Counted from the first letter of the stretch, positions 1 to 7,447 are shown. The stretch: 15,545 bases of DNA from Planctomycetaceae bacterium UBA4732 (GCA_002404095.1 DHJA01000032.1:1-15545), one strand, 5' to 3'. Notes: generated by a model not told the origin, from the letters alone. Numbers and translations are program-made.

Positions 1-29
1 GCGCTCCCCTTCGGGTCACGGCTAAACGA
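1..29 (+). repeat. Dispersed repeat copy, cut by window edge
   Basis: These 29 nt match 13066-13094 with two differences (positions 6 and 18). Both copies lie just beyond the 3' end of a gene: here past the minus-strand isomerase stop, there between two convergent genes. The second copy continues into a perfect hairpin, but this one does not (after the shared part it reads tgctgggcggc). It may therefore be a degenerate copy of a terminator-like repeat. Confidence 0.6.
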
Positions 30-40
30 TGCTGGGCGGC

Positions 41-1150
41 TTAGTGCACGTCCGGCGCCGGCACGGCCTTGCCCGGCGCGTCGGCATGGTCGTCCTTGAG
101 CAGCTGGTGCGTCGAATCGGCCAGACTCTGCCCCGGCTTGGTGGGGTCGGTCAACAGGGCGTTGACGTTCGCCTGCTGGCGCAACTCCGCGAACGCTTTC
201 GGAATCTCCATTTGGACTTTGCGCTCGAAAACGTCCTTGTAGAGATCGGCTCGCTTCGATTCCAGGCTGACGCTCGTGTCCGGCGGCAGGCGCTTGTCGC
301 AGCGGATCACCACGCAGCCGTCCGGCGTGTCCACCAAGGGGCTCATTTCGCCGGGCTGGAGCCGAAACGCCGCCTGTTCCACCGCGTCGTTGCCGACCGT
401 GCGATGGCCGATGGGCGGAACCTCGCCGCCATGCGCGGCCAGACTGGCGGTGGCCTGCATGGTGGCCTTGCGCTGAAACTCGTCGTCGTGGTCACGGATG
501 GTGGCGTACTGGCTCTGGGCGGTTTTTTCCTCGCCCTTGGGCCAGAAGATGATCCGGCAAGCCACTTTCTCGCCATAGTAGGCGTCGTAGGCGGCGTGGA
601 TGTCTTCGTCCGTGACCTTGACGCGGTCGTGAACCAACTTGCCCAGCAACAGCTTCGGCCGGATCACGTCCTCTTTCCACTCATAGAGAGTCTTTTTGTA
701 CTGCTTTAGAATGTTGTTCACGAAGTCCGCCTGGGTGAGTCCGCCCATACCCTTGAGGTCTTGCGCCAAGGAAGCCTCGATCTCGGCAGGCGTGACTTCG
801 ACGCCCTTATCCCGACAGGCTTCCTCGATAATGAGTTTGTTGATGAGCAGCGGCAGCTTCTCGGCGCCGAAGCGGGCGATGAGGTACTCGCCGAGCTGCT
901 CGCGCGTGACGGCTTCGTTGCCGTGCAGGAACGCCACGGGGCGTTGACCGTAATCGGACGACGACGCCGGTTGCGCCGGCGCGACAGGAGTCGGCGCGGG
1001 CGCCGATTTTTGTGCCGGTGCCTGGGCTTCGGCGCGCGCCAGAAACTGACTGCCTGTATAGCCCGCGCCCGCCAAGCCGGCGAGGCACGCCGTCCCCAAA
1101 GCCAGTCGGCGCCAACTCCACGCGGCGCCCTTCTCGTTGCGGCCAACCAT
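41..1150 (-). CDS. Exported parvulin-type (PpiC/SurA-like) peptidyl-prolyl isomerase
   Basis: A 369-residue protein likely to isomerise X-Pro bonds in, or chaperone, exported proteins. Residues 14-40 form an N-terminal signal or anchor (two Arg followed by an Ala/Gly/Leu stretch), followed by an Ala/Pro/Gln linker to about 68. Residues 72-190 look like the helical SurA N-domain, including EKLPLLINKLIIEEACRDKG. Residues 195-290 fit a parvulin domain, with the family-like stretches GGEVPPIGHRTVG and FRLQPGEMSPLVDTPDG. A polar tail follows. The open frame continues upstream to 1537, but ATG 1150 has a strong AGAGGAGG about 8 nt ahead, and the extension would run through the promoter gap and into the acetyltransferase gene. 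The gene stands alone and diverges from the acetyltransferase. The family call is firm; its clients are unknown. Confidence 0.88.
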   Translation of the reverse strand: MVGRNEKGAAWSWRRLALGTACLAGLAGAGYTGSQFLARAEAQAPAQKSAPAPTPVAPAQPASSSDYGQRPVAFLHGNEAVTREQLGEYLIARFGAEKLPLLINKLIIEEACRDKGVEVTPAEIEASLAQDLKGMGGLTQADFVNNILKQYKKTLYEWKEDVIRPKLLLGKLVHDRVKVTDEDIHAAYDAYYGEKVACRIIFWPKGEEKTAQSQYATIRDHDDEFQRKATMQATASLAAHGGEVPPIGHRTVGNDAVEQAAFRLQPGEMSPLVDTPDGCVVIRCDKRLPPDTSVSLESKRADLYKDVFERKVQMEIPKAFAELRQQANVNALLTDPTKPGQSLADSTHQLLKDDHADAPGKAVPAPDVH

Positions 1151-1213
1151 TTTTTCCGCCTCCTCTGCCGTGAACGGCCTTCCGGCTGGAAACCCTTCTA
1201 GCCGGGACGGCGA

Positions 1214-1242
1214 GGTATAGCGGCGGAAATGGTTGACCGCAA
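1214..1242 (-). promoter_or_regulatory. Candidate sigma70-type promoter for the isomerase gene
   Basis: On the minus strand, TTGCGG (1242-1237) is followed after 17 nt by TATACC (1219-1214). This is a reasonable -35/-10 pair about 64 nt upstream of the isomerase start. It is pattern recognition only, with no start-site data. Confidence 0.4.
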
Positions 1243-1254
1243 GACCGACTGAGA

Positions 1255-1280
1255 CCGCCCCGCGTTTGAACGCGGGGCGG
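1255..1280. repeat. Perfect 12-bp inverted repeat between divergent promoters
   Basis: Arms ccgccccgcgtt (1255-1266) and aacgcggggcgg (1269-1280) are exact reverse complements around a 2-nt TG. The site sits between the two candidate -35 boxes, about 12 nt from the minus-strand one and 9 nt from the plus-strand one. It could be a shared operator, or an extragenic palindrome of the kind that fills other gaps here. It is not placed as a terminator. Confidence 0.75.
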
Positions 1281-1289
1281 GACTTGCCG

Positions 1290-1318
1290 TTGACACCCGG
1301 CCGGTTGCGGGGCATAAC
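1290..1318 (+). promoter_or_regulatory. Candidate sigma70-type promoter for the acetyltransferase/DUF4214 pair
   Basis: A perfect -35 box TTGACA (1290-1295), then a 17-nt spacer, then CATAAC (1313-1318). This predicts a start near 1325 and a leader of about 100 nt. It is the best promoter match I saw in the window. Confidence 0.55.
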
Positions 1319-1422
1319 CCCCGACGTGTAACCAACTCCTTCGCGTCGATCCTTAGCGCCGCCGACGTTCGAGCCTTCTTTAAGAACGGCCGCGCGGTCA
1401 GCGGTCCCGGAGATATTTGCCG

Positions 1423-1896
1423 GTGAGCGATCCTTTAGCTCTGGAGTTTTGTCGAATCGGTCTGCCTCTGGAAACGAGGTTGGCCGCTTTTTTTGACGCC
1501 CTGACGGCGCGCGGCGACGAACGGTGGTTTCATCCACATCCCTTCACGGCCGCGGAAGCCGCCCGCCTGTGCGCATACCGGGGGCGCGACCTTTATTACG
1601 CGGCCGCCACGGGCGATACGGTTCTGGCTTACGGAATGTTACGCGGCTGGGATGAAGGCTACGAAACGCCCAGCCTCGGCGTCGCGGTCCACCCGGACGC
1701 GCGCGGCCTGGGATTGGCCCGGGCGTTCATGGGGTTCCTGCACGCCGCAGCTTCCTTCCAGGGGGCGCGGCGGGTTCGCCTCAAAGTCTATCCCGACAAC
1801 GCCCCCGCGCGCCGCCTTTATGAAAGTCTCGGCTACACCCTCGAACCGACGGCCGACGGCCAATTTATGGGTATTCTAGATCTGAAAAGGGTGTAA
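1423..1896 (+). CDS. GNAT-family N-acetyltransferase
   Basis: A 157-residue protein likely to transfer an acetyl group from acetyl-CoA to an amine; the substrate cannot be read from sequence. The acetyl-CoA-binding core is clear: a strand at about 84-90 (SLGVAVHPD) leads into the pyrophosphate loop ARGLGLA (93-99), then a helix, then strand RVRLKVYPDN and the closing RRLYESLGYTLE (130-141), the usual GNAT ending. GTG 1423 is preferred because GGAG lies 10 nt upstream; an in-frame TTG at 1417 is only 4 nt from that site. The stop is 1 nt before the DUF4214 gene, so the two are probably co-transcribed. Similar small GNATs occur in surface-glycan loci, but no other glycan gene is visible nearby. 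Confidence 0.85.
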   Translation: MSDPLALEFCRIGLPLETRLAAFFDALTARGDERWFHPHPFTAAEAARLCAYRGRDLYYAAATGDTVLAYGMLRGWDEGYETPSLGVAVHPDARGLGLARAFMGFLHAAASFQGARRVRLKVYPDNAPARRLYESLGYTLEPTADGQFMGILDLKRV

Positions 1897-1897
1897 C

Positions 1898-2350
1898 ATG
1901 AACGCCGCTGACGTCGCCCGCCGAATCCACGACAATCTGCACTGGTCCCGCGCCGGCGAAAAGGAATTGCTTGACGGAAATGGCCGGCCAAAGGACGTTT
2001 GGGCGCAGATCGAGGCCCTAGGCCCGGATTCGGACGAGTCGTTCGTCTCCGGTCTCTACCTGGTTTTGCTCGGACGCGCACCGGACGCGACGGGCATGAC
2101 GGCGCTTTGCCAAGCGATTGCGGGGGGAATGAAGCGGGCCGACGTGATACGGGCCTTGGCCTTGAGTGACGAGGCCCGGAACCAAAAACTGGACGTCTCC
2201 TGGCTGCCTCGTCTGAACGGCGAACCGCCGCCCGCCCCGCGCCGGCTCGCGTTATCCTTGTTGCAGAGGATTTTTTGGCGCTTGGCGGCGGTTCGACCGC
2301 GAGGGGTATGGTCGCGCGTCAAGAAAGGATTGCGGCGGATGGCGTCGTAA
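1898..2350 (+). CDS. DUF4214 domain protein
   Basis: A 150-residue protein whose residues 47-95 match the DUF4214 pattern. This includes SFVSGLYLVLLGRAPDATGM, a Gly-rich turn and ALSDEARN, the equivalent of the family's usual S-x-E end. I see no signal peptide. The C-terminal 50 residues are basic, rich in Arg, Trp and Pro, and may contact membrane or nucleic acid. Elsewhere DUF4214 is found as an accessory domain of surface-layer proteins and glycosyltransferases; its function is unknown. The 1-nt gap to the acetyltransferase suggests a shared role. ATG 1898 is preceded by AAAAGGG, which overlaps the end of the upstream gene. Confidence 0.8.
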   Translation: MNAADVARRIHDNLHWSRAGEKELLDGNGRPKDVWAQIEALGPDSDESFVSGLYLVLLGRAPDATGMTALCQAIAGGMKRADVIRALALSDEARNQKLDVSWLPRLNGEPPPAPRRLALSLLQRIFWRLAAVRPRGVWSRVKKGLRRMAS

Positions 2351-2355
2351 AGCGA

Positions 2356-2402
2356 GGCGAGCCGACGGGTTTATCCCGCCGGGACGAACTTGGCGGCTCG
2401 CC
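2356..2402. terminator. Bipartite hairpin between convergent genes, probable bidirectional terminator
   Basis: The outer 9-bp arms ggcgagccg (2356-2364) and cggctcgcc (2394-2402) enclose a small CGGG/CCCG hairpin (2366-2378). It lies in the 75-nt gap between two convergent stops. There is no T-run, so intrinsic termination is plausible but unproven. The arm tips ggcgagcc/ggctcgcc are the same as those of the 79-nt repeats at 11183 and 14532, so it may belong to that repeat superfamily. Confidence 0.5.
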
Positions 2403-2425
2403 CCAGAGAGTCTTTGAAATCGTTT

Positions 2426-3796
2426 CTACAGCTTGATTTTCGGCAACACAAACCACGCAGGTTTCGGCGCCGGCGCCGCGGTGATGACCTGGGGAACGGC
2501 CCCGTCGCGCGGCGGAACCGGCTGAATCTCGGGATCCCACTCCAGAACCTCCGTAAAGTCCGCCGATTGCACTCCGCTTTCTCCCTTGGCGTCGCGCCCG
2601 CCGGTGCGCACAAAGATCGGCCACGGCTTCCCGTCGGCCCCCGGCGTCCACACCGGCCGCCACCAATCGCGATCCTTCATTTCCTGCCATCGCGCCAGCT
2701 TCGCCCGCGCCATTTCGGTTTGTCCGACCGGGTCGAGTGGGAAGCTCAGAGCGGCGGCCGGCATCTTCCAAACCGCATCATGGACGCGCACCTGTACGTC
2801 TACATTGGCCGTCATACCGGGACGCAGCCGCCAGGCGCGCGTGACGGGGTCGCGGTCATTGCGAACGCCAACAACGGCCTTGTAAAAGACGGCGCCATGT
2901 TCGCTGCTCGGCGTCAGGTGAACGGCCTCCACCCGGCCCGCAAGCGTCGGTCCATCGTCGGCGCCCGGCCCTTTGACCGTTACCGCCTGCCCGCGCGCGA
3001 TTCGCTCCACGTCGCCTTCCGGCACATGCACATCGATCTGAAGTTGATCCATGCCGGCGGCAAGGATGAAGAGGCGGACGGAAGCCGGCGGCCCGACAAT
3101 CTGGTTGACGGATACGGATCGATCCAGGATGGTAAAAGTGCGTTTACGCGGCGCCGCGTTGGGCGCCGCCAGCGCCCCCAATCCGTCCCCTTGAGGCGAG
3201 ACGCCGGCCGACGCCGCGCCCGCCTGCACGAGCATGGGGGCGCGAATCTCCGTCAGACGTAGATCATCGCCGGCTTGCCGTTTCGCGTCCTCGGCCGCGA
3301 GCGTCTTAATCCGCTGGACCTCCACGGCCGCCTCGGCGCTTTCGAGTTGATGGCGCGCCAGATCCACGTCTATTTCCCGGCGAATCTCGGCGGAACGCTC
3401 CTGTTCACGGCGCAAGACCGTGGCGGCCGCGTCCCGCGCCGCTTCGGCTTGTCTCAGACCGGCCCGCGCCTCCTCCATGCTGAATTCGGCCTGTTTAAGC
3501 CTCGCGCGGACGGAGCGATCATCCAGTCGGGCCAACAAATCGCCTTCCGAAACTTCCTCATTGAAGTCGGCCCGAACCTCGACCACCTTGCCCGACAGTT
3601 CCGTCCCCACGGCAACAACGTCGCGCGCCTGTACGACTCCCGTCGCGTTGACGACCTCTACGGCACGGCCGAATTGCACAGGAACAAGCGTATAGCCGTC
3701 GGCCGGCGCCGTCTCGTTGCGAGCGCCGAACCACAAGCAGCCGGCCAGCGCCAGGATACAACCGATCAGCAGCAAGACGCAGAGTTTTTTTACCAC
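2426..3796 (-). CDS. HlyD/MacA-like adaptor lipoprotein (membrane fusion protein)
   Basis: A 456-residue envelope protein that would link an inner-membrane transporter to an outer channel. Residues 4-20 are a lipoprotein signal ending in LALAGC (Cys20). Residues 50-93 are the first lipoyl half (GTELSGKVVEVRADFNEEV). Residues 95-178 form a charged Ala/Glu/Arg coiled coil. The second lipoyl half starts at LTEIRAPM (181-188) but is interrupted by an Ala/Gly/Pro-rich stretch of about 30 residues (189-218). A beta-barrel region follows (QLQIDVHVPEGDVERI, LRPGMTANVDV). The last 110 residues are a Trp/Pro-rich extension not usual in the family. GTG 3796 is chosen because the signal starts there; the longer frame adds an unlikely leader. 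No transporter partner is adjacent: the nearest ABC genes are divergent, beyond the hydrolase. Confidence 0.85.
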   Translation of the reverse strand: MVKKLCVLLLIGCILALAGCLWFGARNETAPADGYTLVPVQFGRAVEVVNATGVVQARDVVAVGTELSGKVVEVRADFNEEVSEGDLLARLDDRSVRARLKQAEFSMEEARAGLRQAEAARDAAATVLRREQERSAEIRREIDVDLARHQLESAEAAVEVQRIKTLAAEDAKRQAGDDLRLTEIRAPMLVQAGAASAGVSPQGDGLGALAAPNAAPRKRTFTILDRSVSVNQIVGPPASVRLFILAAGMDQLQIDVHVPEGDVERIARGQAVTVKGPGADDGPTLAGRVEAVHLTPSSEHGAVFYKAVVGVRNDRDPVTRAWRLRPGMTANVDVQVRVHDAVWKMPAAALSFPLDPVGQTEMARAKLARWQEMKDRDWWRPVWTPGADGKPWPIFVRTGGRDAKGESGVQSADFTEVLEWDPEIQPVPPRDGAVPQVITAAPAPKPAWFVLPKIKL

Positions 3797-3910
3797 GAAA
3801 CCACCGGGTGAAGGCAAGCCGCCAAGTTGGCGGACGGAAATGGCCTCCGTGCCCCAAACTCTCAATCTTCCCAGATTGCCACAAGCGAATCAAGTCAAAG
3901 GCGATGGGGG

Positions 3911-3970
3911 AGTCGTGTCTCGGTTTGCCTATAAGTCCTATAGGACTTATAGGCAAACCGAGACACGACT
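3911..3970. repeat. Perfect 60-bp palindrome
   Basis: Bases 3911-3940 are the exact reverse complement of 3941-3970, with a TATA centre and no mismatch. It lies 8 nt past the hydrolase stop and upstream of the adaptor gene, both on the minus strand. As RNA it would form one very long hairpin that could end or protect the hydrolase transcript. On the minus strand no T-run follows; on the plus strand ggttttt follows. The inner motif ataagtccta recurs at the right window edge. Confidence 0.9.
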
Positions 3971-3978
3971 GAGGTTTT

Positions 3979-4914
3979 TCAATCCCCATGCGGCTCCAAA
4001 CTCGGCCAAGGCTCCCGATCGCGCACGTAATGATCGAGCCAATCCTTGATCTGGCGATTTACCTCCTCCTGATACTCCGACAATCCGTGATCGCCTCCTT
4101 CAAAGAAGACAAAACGGAACGGATGTTTGCTCTTATAAAGCGCGGAAACCATCTCCAAAGCTTCCGTCGGATGCACGCGCCAGTCGGCGCTGCCATGAAG
4201 GAGTAAAAGGGGAGTCTTTTTGTTGATTTTCTCAGGCCAACGGATCGCGGAGCGCGCGATCAGAGCCGCCTCTTTGTTGTTCGCATAGTCCGGGATCAAC
4301 TCAGCGTATACCGACTTCTCCAAATCGGGCCGCCGCTTCAGTCCGTCGAATTGGTCGGAGGAGCCGCCGCCGATGACGGCCGCGGCGATGCGATCGGTGC
4401 GCGTGAGGGCCAGGTACGTCATCATGCCGCCGCGACTCCAGCCGTACATGCCGATCCGCGTCGTATCGGCTTGAGGCAGCGATTCCAGCAGAGGGATTAG
4501 GTTGAGTACGTCATGGACGTCCGCGCCGCCGAACTCCTCTTTGCCTTCGCCGCCCGCGTTGCCGCGGTACTGGCTGGCCGCCACGACGTAGCCCCACGTG
4601 GCGATCCTGCCGAGAAGGTAGACGGCCTCTTCGTCGTTCAGGGCGCCGAAGGATCGACTGCCGCCCCGGTTGTAGATCACGCACGGCAGCTTCTTTCCAT
4701 CCTTGGGCGATGCTAAATATCCTTTGACCTTGAGGCCGTCGCTGAGATACGTGATCGAGCGGATTTCCACTTTGTCGAGGATGGCGCGGGCGTGCGGCCG
4801 CACGTTTTCGAGCTGGGCGGGGGACGATTGAACCAGTTTGCCGTCCTGGGCGTGGATGGGCGGCGTTGTCCAGAGAAGAAGGAGGAGGACAGTTGTTCGC
4901 AAGTTGTTCATCAT
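3979..4914 (-). CDS. Exported alpha/beta hydrolase, S9 prolyl-oligopeptidase/dienelactone-hydrolase type
   Basis: A 311-residue serine hydrolase with a probable cleaved signal (residues 1-22, leucine run, ending IHAQ). The triad can be read: nucleophile Ser160 in GWSRGG, acid Asp244 in HGSADWRV, base His276 in GGDHGLS. The oxyanion region is probably YNRGG (81-85). Known relatives cleave peptide or ester bonds; the substrate here is unknown. Two ATGs occur in tandem (4914 and 4911). The first is used because GAGGAG lies 6 nt ahead; the frame up to 5001 would run through the leader repeat. There is no cap or N-terminal propeller, so this is the short form of the family. The leader carries a 44-nt structured repeat shared with the divergent ABC operon. 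Confidence 0.87.
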   Translation of the reverse strand: MMNNLRTTVLLLLLWTTPPIHAQDGKLVQSSPAQLENVRPHARAILDKVEIRSITYLSDGLKVKGYLASPKDGKKLPCVIYNRGGSRSFGALNDEEAVYLLGRIATWGYVVAASQYRGNAGGEGKEEFGGADVHDVLNLIPLLESLPQADTTRIGMYGWSRGGMMTYLALTRTDRIAAAVIGGGSSDQFDGLKRRPDLEKSVYAELIPDYANNKEAALIARSAIRWPEKINKKTPLLLLHGSADWRVHPTEALEMVSALYKSKHPFRFVFFEGGDHGLSEYQEEVNRQIKDWLDHYVRDREPWPSLEPHGD

Positions 4915-4936
4915 TGTTTTCTCCTCGCACCCCGTC

Positions 4937-4980
4937 GTGTACCCCGGACTCACGAGTACGTTCGCCCGGGGCTTTATCAT
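4937..4980 (-). repeat. 44-nt structured leader repeat, copy 1 (hydrolase side)
   Basis: Reads towards the hydrolase and ends 22 nt before its start. On the minus strand it folds as an 8-bp stem (4971-4964 with 4949-4942, one G-U), a symmetric GA/GA internal loop, a 3-bp stem ACG/CGT and a TACT loop. It differs from copy 2 at six positions, all transitions; four of these form two compensatory pairs and one gives the G-U. Confidence 0.8.
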
Positions 4981-5040
4981 AGTCGCCCGAAGGAGCTCCA
5001 AGACAAGATGCTATCAGCGTTTTGAGTACCTGGTGCGATT

Positions 5041-5084
5041 GTGATAAAGCCCCGGGTGAATGTACTCATGAACCCGGGGTACAC
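5041..5084 (+). repeat. 44-nt structured leader repeat, copy 2 (ABC side)
   Basis: Reads towards the ABC operon and ends 65 nt before its start. It folds as ccccgggt (5050-5057) with acccgggg (5072-5079), GA/GA internal loop, ATG/CAT stem and TACT loop. Copies 1 and 2 are in inverted orientation around a 60-nt spacer, so each divergent gene has the element in the same sense in its leader. I saw no third copy in the window. Confidence 0.8.
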
Positions 5085-5149
5085 TTCCGTCCCGCCGGTC
5101 GCTACTCTATTCTCAGGCGTTGTAGTCCGCGCCGTCAGGGGATGCCATC

Positions 5150-6151
5150 GTGCCCGCCATTGCCACCAACCATCTTGTTAAGACGTTCGGCAAAATTCGC
5201 GCCCTTAAAGGCGTATCCTTGACCGTCGAGCGCGGCGAAATCTTCGGCCTGCTCGGCCAGAACGGCGCCGGCAAGACCACCCTTATCAAGATTCTCCTCG
5301 GAATCACCAAGAAAACCGACGGCCATGCCCTGTTGCTCGACCATCCGGCCGGCGTCGCGTCGGTTCGCCGCCGCGTGGGATATTTGCCGGAGGACCATCG
5401 CTTTCCCGACTATCATACCGGCGCCAGTCTGCTCGATTTTTACGGCGCCTTGCTTGGCGTCCCGGCCGGCGTGCGCCGTCGGCGCATCCCCGAGGTGTTG
5501 GAGACGGTGGGCATCAAAGGACGGATGCACTACAAGATCCGCACCTACTCCAAGGGCATGAAACAGCGACTCGGCATCGCCCAGGCGCTGCTGCATGAGC
5601 CGGACGTGATCTTTCTCGACGAGCCGACCGACGGCGTTGACCCGGTCGGCCGCCGTGAAATCCGCGATGTGATGCAATCGCTCAAAGCGGAGGGCAAAAC
5701 GATCTTTCTCAACTCGCACTTGTTGAGCGAGGTCGAACAGGTTTGCGACCGCGTGGCCATTCTAGCGCGTGGTGAGCTGGTGCGCGAAGGCGATATTGCG
5801 ACTTTGACCAAGGTTCAGGGCATCTTCCTCATCGGCTTGGCGCCTGGAGAACAATTTCCGGTGGAGGAGGTCAACCGACTCGGCTACCAGGGCCGGCCTC
5901 TCGGCGCCAACTTCGAGGTCGCGCTGCTCGATGGGCAGACAATTGATCCGGTCGTCCGCTTGTTGCACGAGCGCGGCCTGAAACTGCGTCATCTGGTGCA
6001 AAAACGGCAGACGTTGGAAGACCTGTTCATGCAAACGGTGGCGTCGGCCGAGCCGGGCGTGGACGCGCGATCCGCCCGGAAGCGGCAAGGGCCGGAGGAT
6101 GACCGGGCGGCGGACGCGCGCGTCACCCGGCGGGAGCAAATACGTCCATGA
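5150..6151 (+). CDS. ABC transporter ATP-binding protein (ABC-2 exporter type)
   Basis: A 333-residue cytoplasmic ATPase expected to power the permease encoded immediately downstream. It has Walker A GQNGAGKTT (36-44), a Q-loop region GYLPED, signature YSKGMKQR (133-140, a common variant of LSGGQ), Walker B VIFLDEP with Asp157 and Glu158, and switch His190 (NSHLL). Residues 230-300 resemble the C-terminal domain of multidrug, Na+ or gliding-type ATPases, ending with QTLEDLFMQTV. The last 35 residues are an Arg/Asp-rich tail. GTG 5150 is in frame with a nearby AGGGG. The stop overlaps the permease ATG by 4 nt, so translation is probably coupled. The substrate is unknown. Confidence 0.93.
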   Translation: MPAIATNHLVKTFGKIRALKGVSLTVERGEIFGLLGQNGAGKTTLIKILLGITKKTDGHALLLDHPAGVASVRRRVGYLPEDHRFPDYHTGASLLDFYGALLGVPAGVRRRRIPEVLETVGIKGRMHYKIRTYSKGMKQRLGIAQALLHEPDVIFLDEPTDGVDPVGRREIRDVMQSLKAEGKTIFLNSHLLSEVEQVCDRVAILARGELVREGDIATLTKVQGIFLIGLAPGEQFPVEEVNRLGYQGRPLGANFEVALLDGQTIDPVVRLLHERGLKLRHLVQKRQTLEDLFMQTVASAEPGVDARSARKRQGPEDDRAADARVTRREQIRP

Positions 6152-7443
6152 AATTCCTCGCGCTGATGAAGGACTCGCTCCGCGAGGCCGTTGACGCAAA
6201 GGTCTTTTACGTCACGGTCGCGCTTTCGTTCCTGCTCGTACTCGTCGTCGGCAGCGTCTCGTTCCGCCCGCTCACCGCCGAGGAAGAGATCGTGGAGCGG
6301 CCGCAGTTGCCCTGGCTGTTTCAGTTCCAAATCATGCCCAAGATCAAGTCCAAGACGCTGGAGCCGCCCGACGCTTTCAGCGTCCGCATCGCCGACTTCG
6401 AGAACGCCAACAAGCAAGACCCTGAGCCGTGGAAGGGCAACTACCGCTTCAACGTCATCCTCACGTTTGACAGCCCCGAAAAGGCCGAAGCCTTCGCTCG
6501 TCGGCCCAAACTTTCCGCTGGATCAATGCTGGAGGTGGTCGATAAACTCCTTTATTGGCTAAAAGACACGGACGCCGACCTCGTCCCGCCCGACAAAGAC
6601 CATCCGCTCGAAGTGCGTTACCCGATCACCAGCCAAGGGACCATGATCGAGCGGGCCTCCGACTGGCGCTACGAACCGACTATACTCTTCGCGATCCCCT
6701 TGCCGTTCGCCCACAGTTCGGTCAACGGAGCCGTCTATTGGATCGAAGACACTCTAGTCAACGGCTTCGGCTCCTGGATCGGCATCCTCATCGGCGTCAT
6801 TCTCACCGCCTTCTTCGTGCCCAACATGCTGCGCAAGGGGACGGTGGACATGCTAGTCGTCAAGCCGATTCACCGCGTGACGCTGCTGATCTACAAGTAC
6901 GTCGGCGGCCTGACCTTCGTTTTTTTGAACGCGATTGTGGCGGTCGGCGGCGTCTGGCTCATGCTGGGCTTGCGCACCGGCATTTGGGCGCCGGGCTTCC
7001 TGGTCAGCATCCTGGGCATCACCTTTTATTTCGCCATCCTCTATGCCGTCTCGGTTCTCGCCTCGGTGATGACGCGCAGCCCAATCGTCGCCATAATGGT
7101 AACGATCTTCGTATGGGTGATGCTCTGGGGGACCGGCGCCGCCTACACCGTATTCACCGCGCTGCGCAAAATGCCGGAGGCCAAGGCCCAGGCCGACGGC
7201 CTGCCGCAATGGCTCTATACCACGGTCGATACTCTGCACTTCGTGCTGCCGCGCACCACGGACCTCGACGTGCTGCTCACGCAGACGATCAGCAAGGGTC
7301 TACTGACCGAGGCGGAGTATAAGAGTCACGGTATCGACAAACTCCCCGACATTCCTTGGACCGAGAGCCTGTCGGTCTCTGGGATTTTTATCGCCGTCAT
7401 GCTCGGCTTGGCTTGCTGGTGGTTCGCGGTTAAGGATTACTAA
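6148..7443 (+). CDS. ABC-2 type transporter permease
   Basis: A 431-residue membrane partner of the upstream ATPase. Six membrane spans are likely: about 20-38, 206-226, 248-274, 282-306, 311-335 and 408-427. Between spans 1 and 2 is a soluble region of about 165 residues (40-205) expected on the outer face, with [18 protein letters not shown] and a polar, Pro-rich end. A second loop (336-407) separates spans 5 and 6. The short motif [16 protein letters not shown] after span 2 resembles the cytoplasmic coupling segment of ABC-2 permeases. The start is fixed by the ATGA overlap. The layout fits an exporter or a lipid or envelope-factor transporter; the cargo cannot be read. Confidence 0.88.
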   Translation: MKFLALMKDSLREAVDAKVFYVTVALSFLLVLVVGSVSFRPLTAEEEIVERPQLPWLFQFQIMPKIKSKTLEPPDAFSVRIADFENANKQDPEPWKGNYRFNVILTFDSPEKAEAFARRPKLSAGSMLEVVDKLLYWLKDTDADLVPPDKDHPLEVRYPITSQGTMIERASDWRYEPTILFAIPLPFAHSSVNGAVYWIEDTLVNGFGSWIGILIGVILTAFFVPNMLRKGTVDMLVVKPIHRVTLLIYKYVGGLTFVFLNAIVAVGGVWLMLGLRTGIWAPGFLVSILGITFYFAILYAVSVLASVMTRSPIVAIMVTIFVWVMLWGTGAAYTVFTALRKMPEAKAQADGLPQWLYTTVDTLHFVLPRTTDLDVLLTQTISKGLLTEAEYKSHGIDKLPDIPWTESLSVSGIFIAVMLGLACWWFAVKDY

Positions 7444-7447
7444 ACCT

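Noticed and set aside
1151..1537. Longer N-terminus for the isomerase
   Set aside because: It covers both promoter candidates, the palindrome and the acetyltransferase start, while ATG 1150 has a near-ideal ribosome site.
2390..3262. 290-residue plus-strand frame
   Set aside because: It is antisense to the adaptor gene, its Arg/Pro/His-rich composition is typical of a GC-rich shadow, and it has no recognisable domain.
3819..3833. Operator-like ccgccaa/ttggcgg palindrome before the adaptor start
   Set aside because: The arms are only 7 bp with a 1-nt centre and no promoter can be placed around it, so chance is likely in GC-rich DNA.
5020..5052. Promoter for the ABC operon near the inner end of the repeat
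   Set aside because: The TGATAA-like -10 lacks a well-spaced -35 (14 or 16 nt to weak matches).
4937..5084. A MITE or insertion sequence with 44-bp inverted ends
   Set aside because: There is no transposase, only 60 nt inside, and no exact target duplication: ccgtc occurs on both sides but is displaced by 2 nt on the right. The internal hairpin covariation fits a structured element better. A REPIN-like origin stays open.
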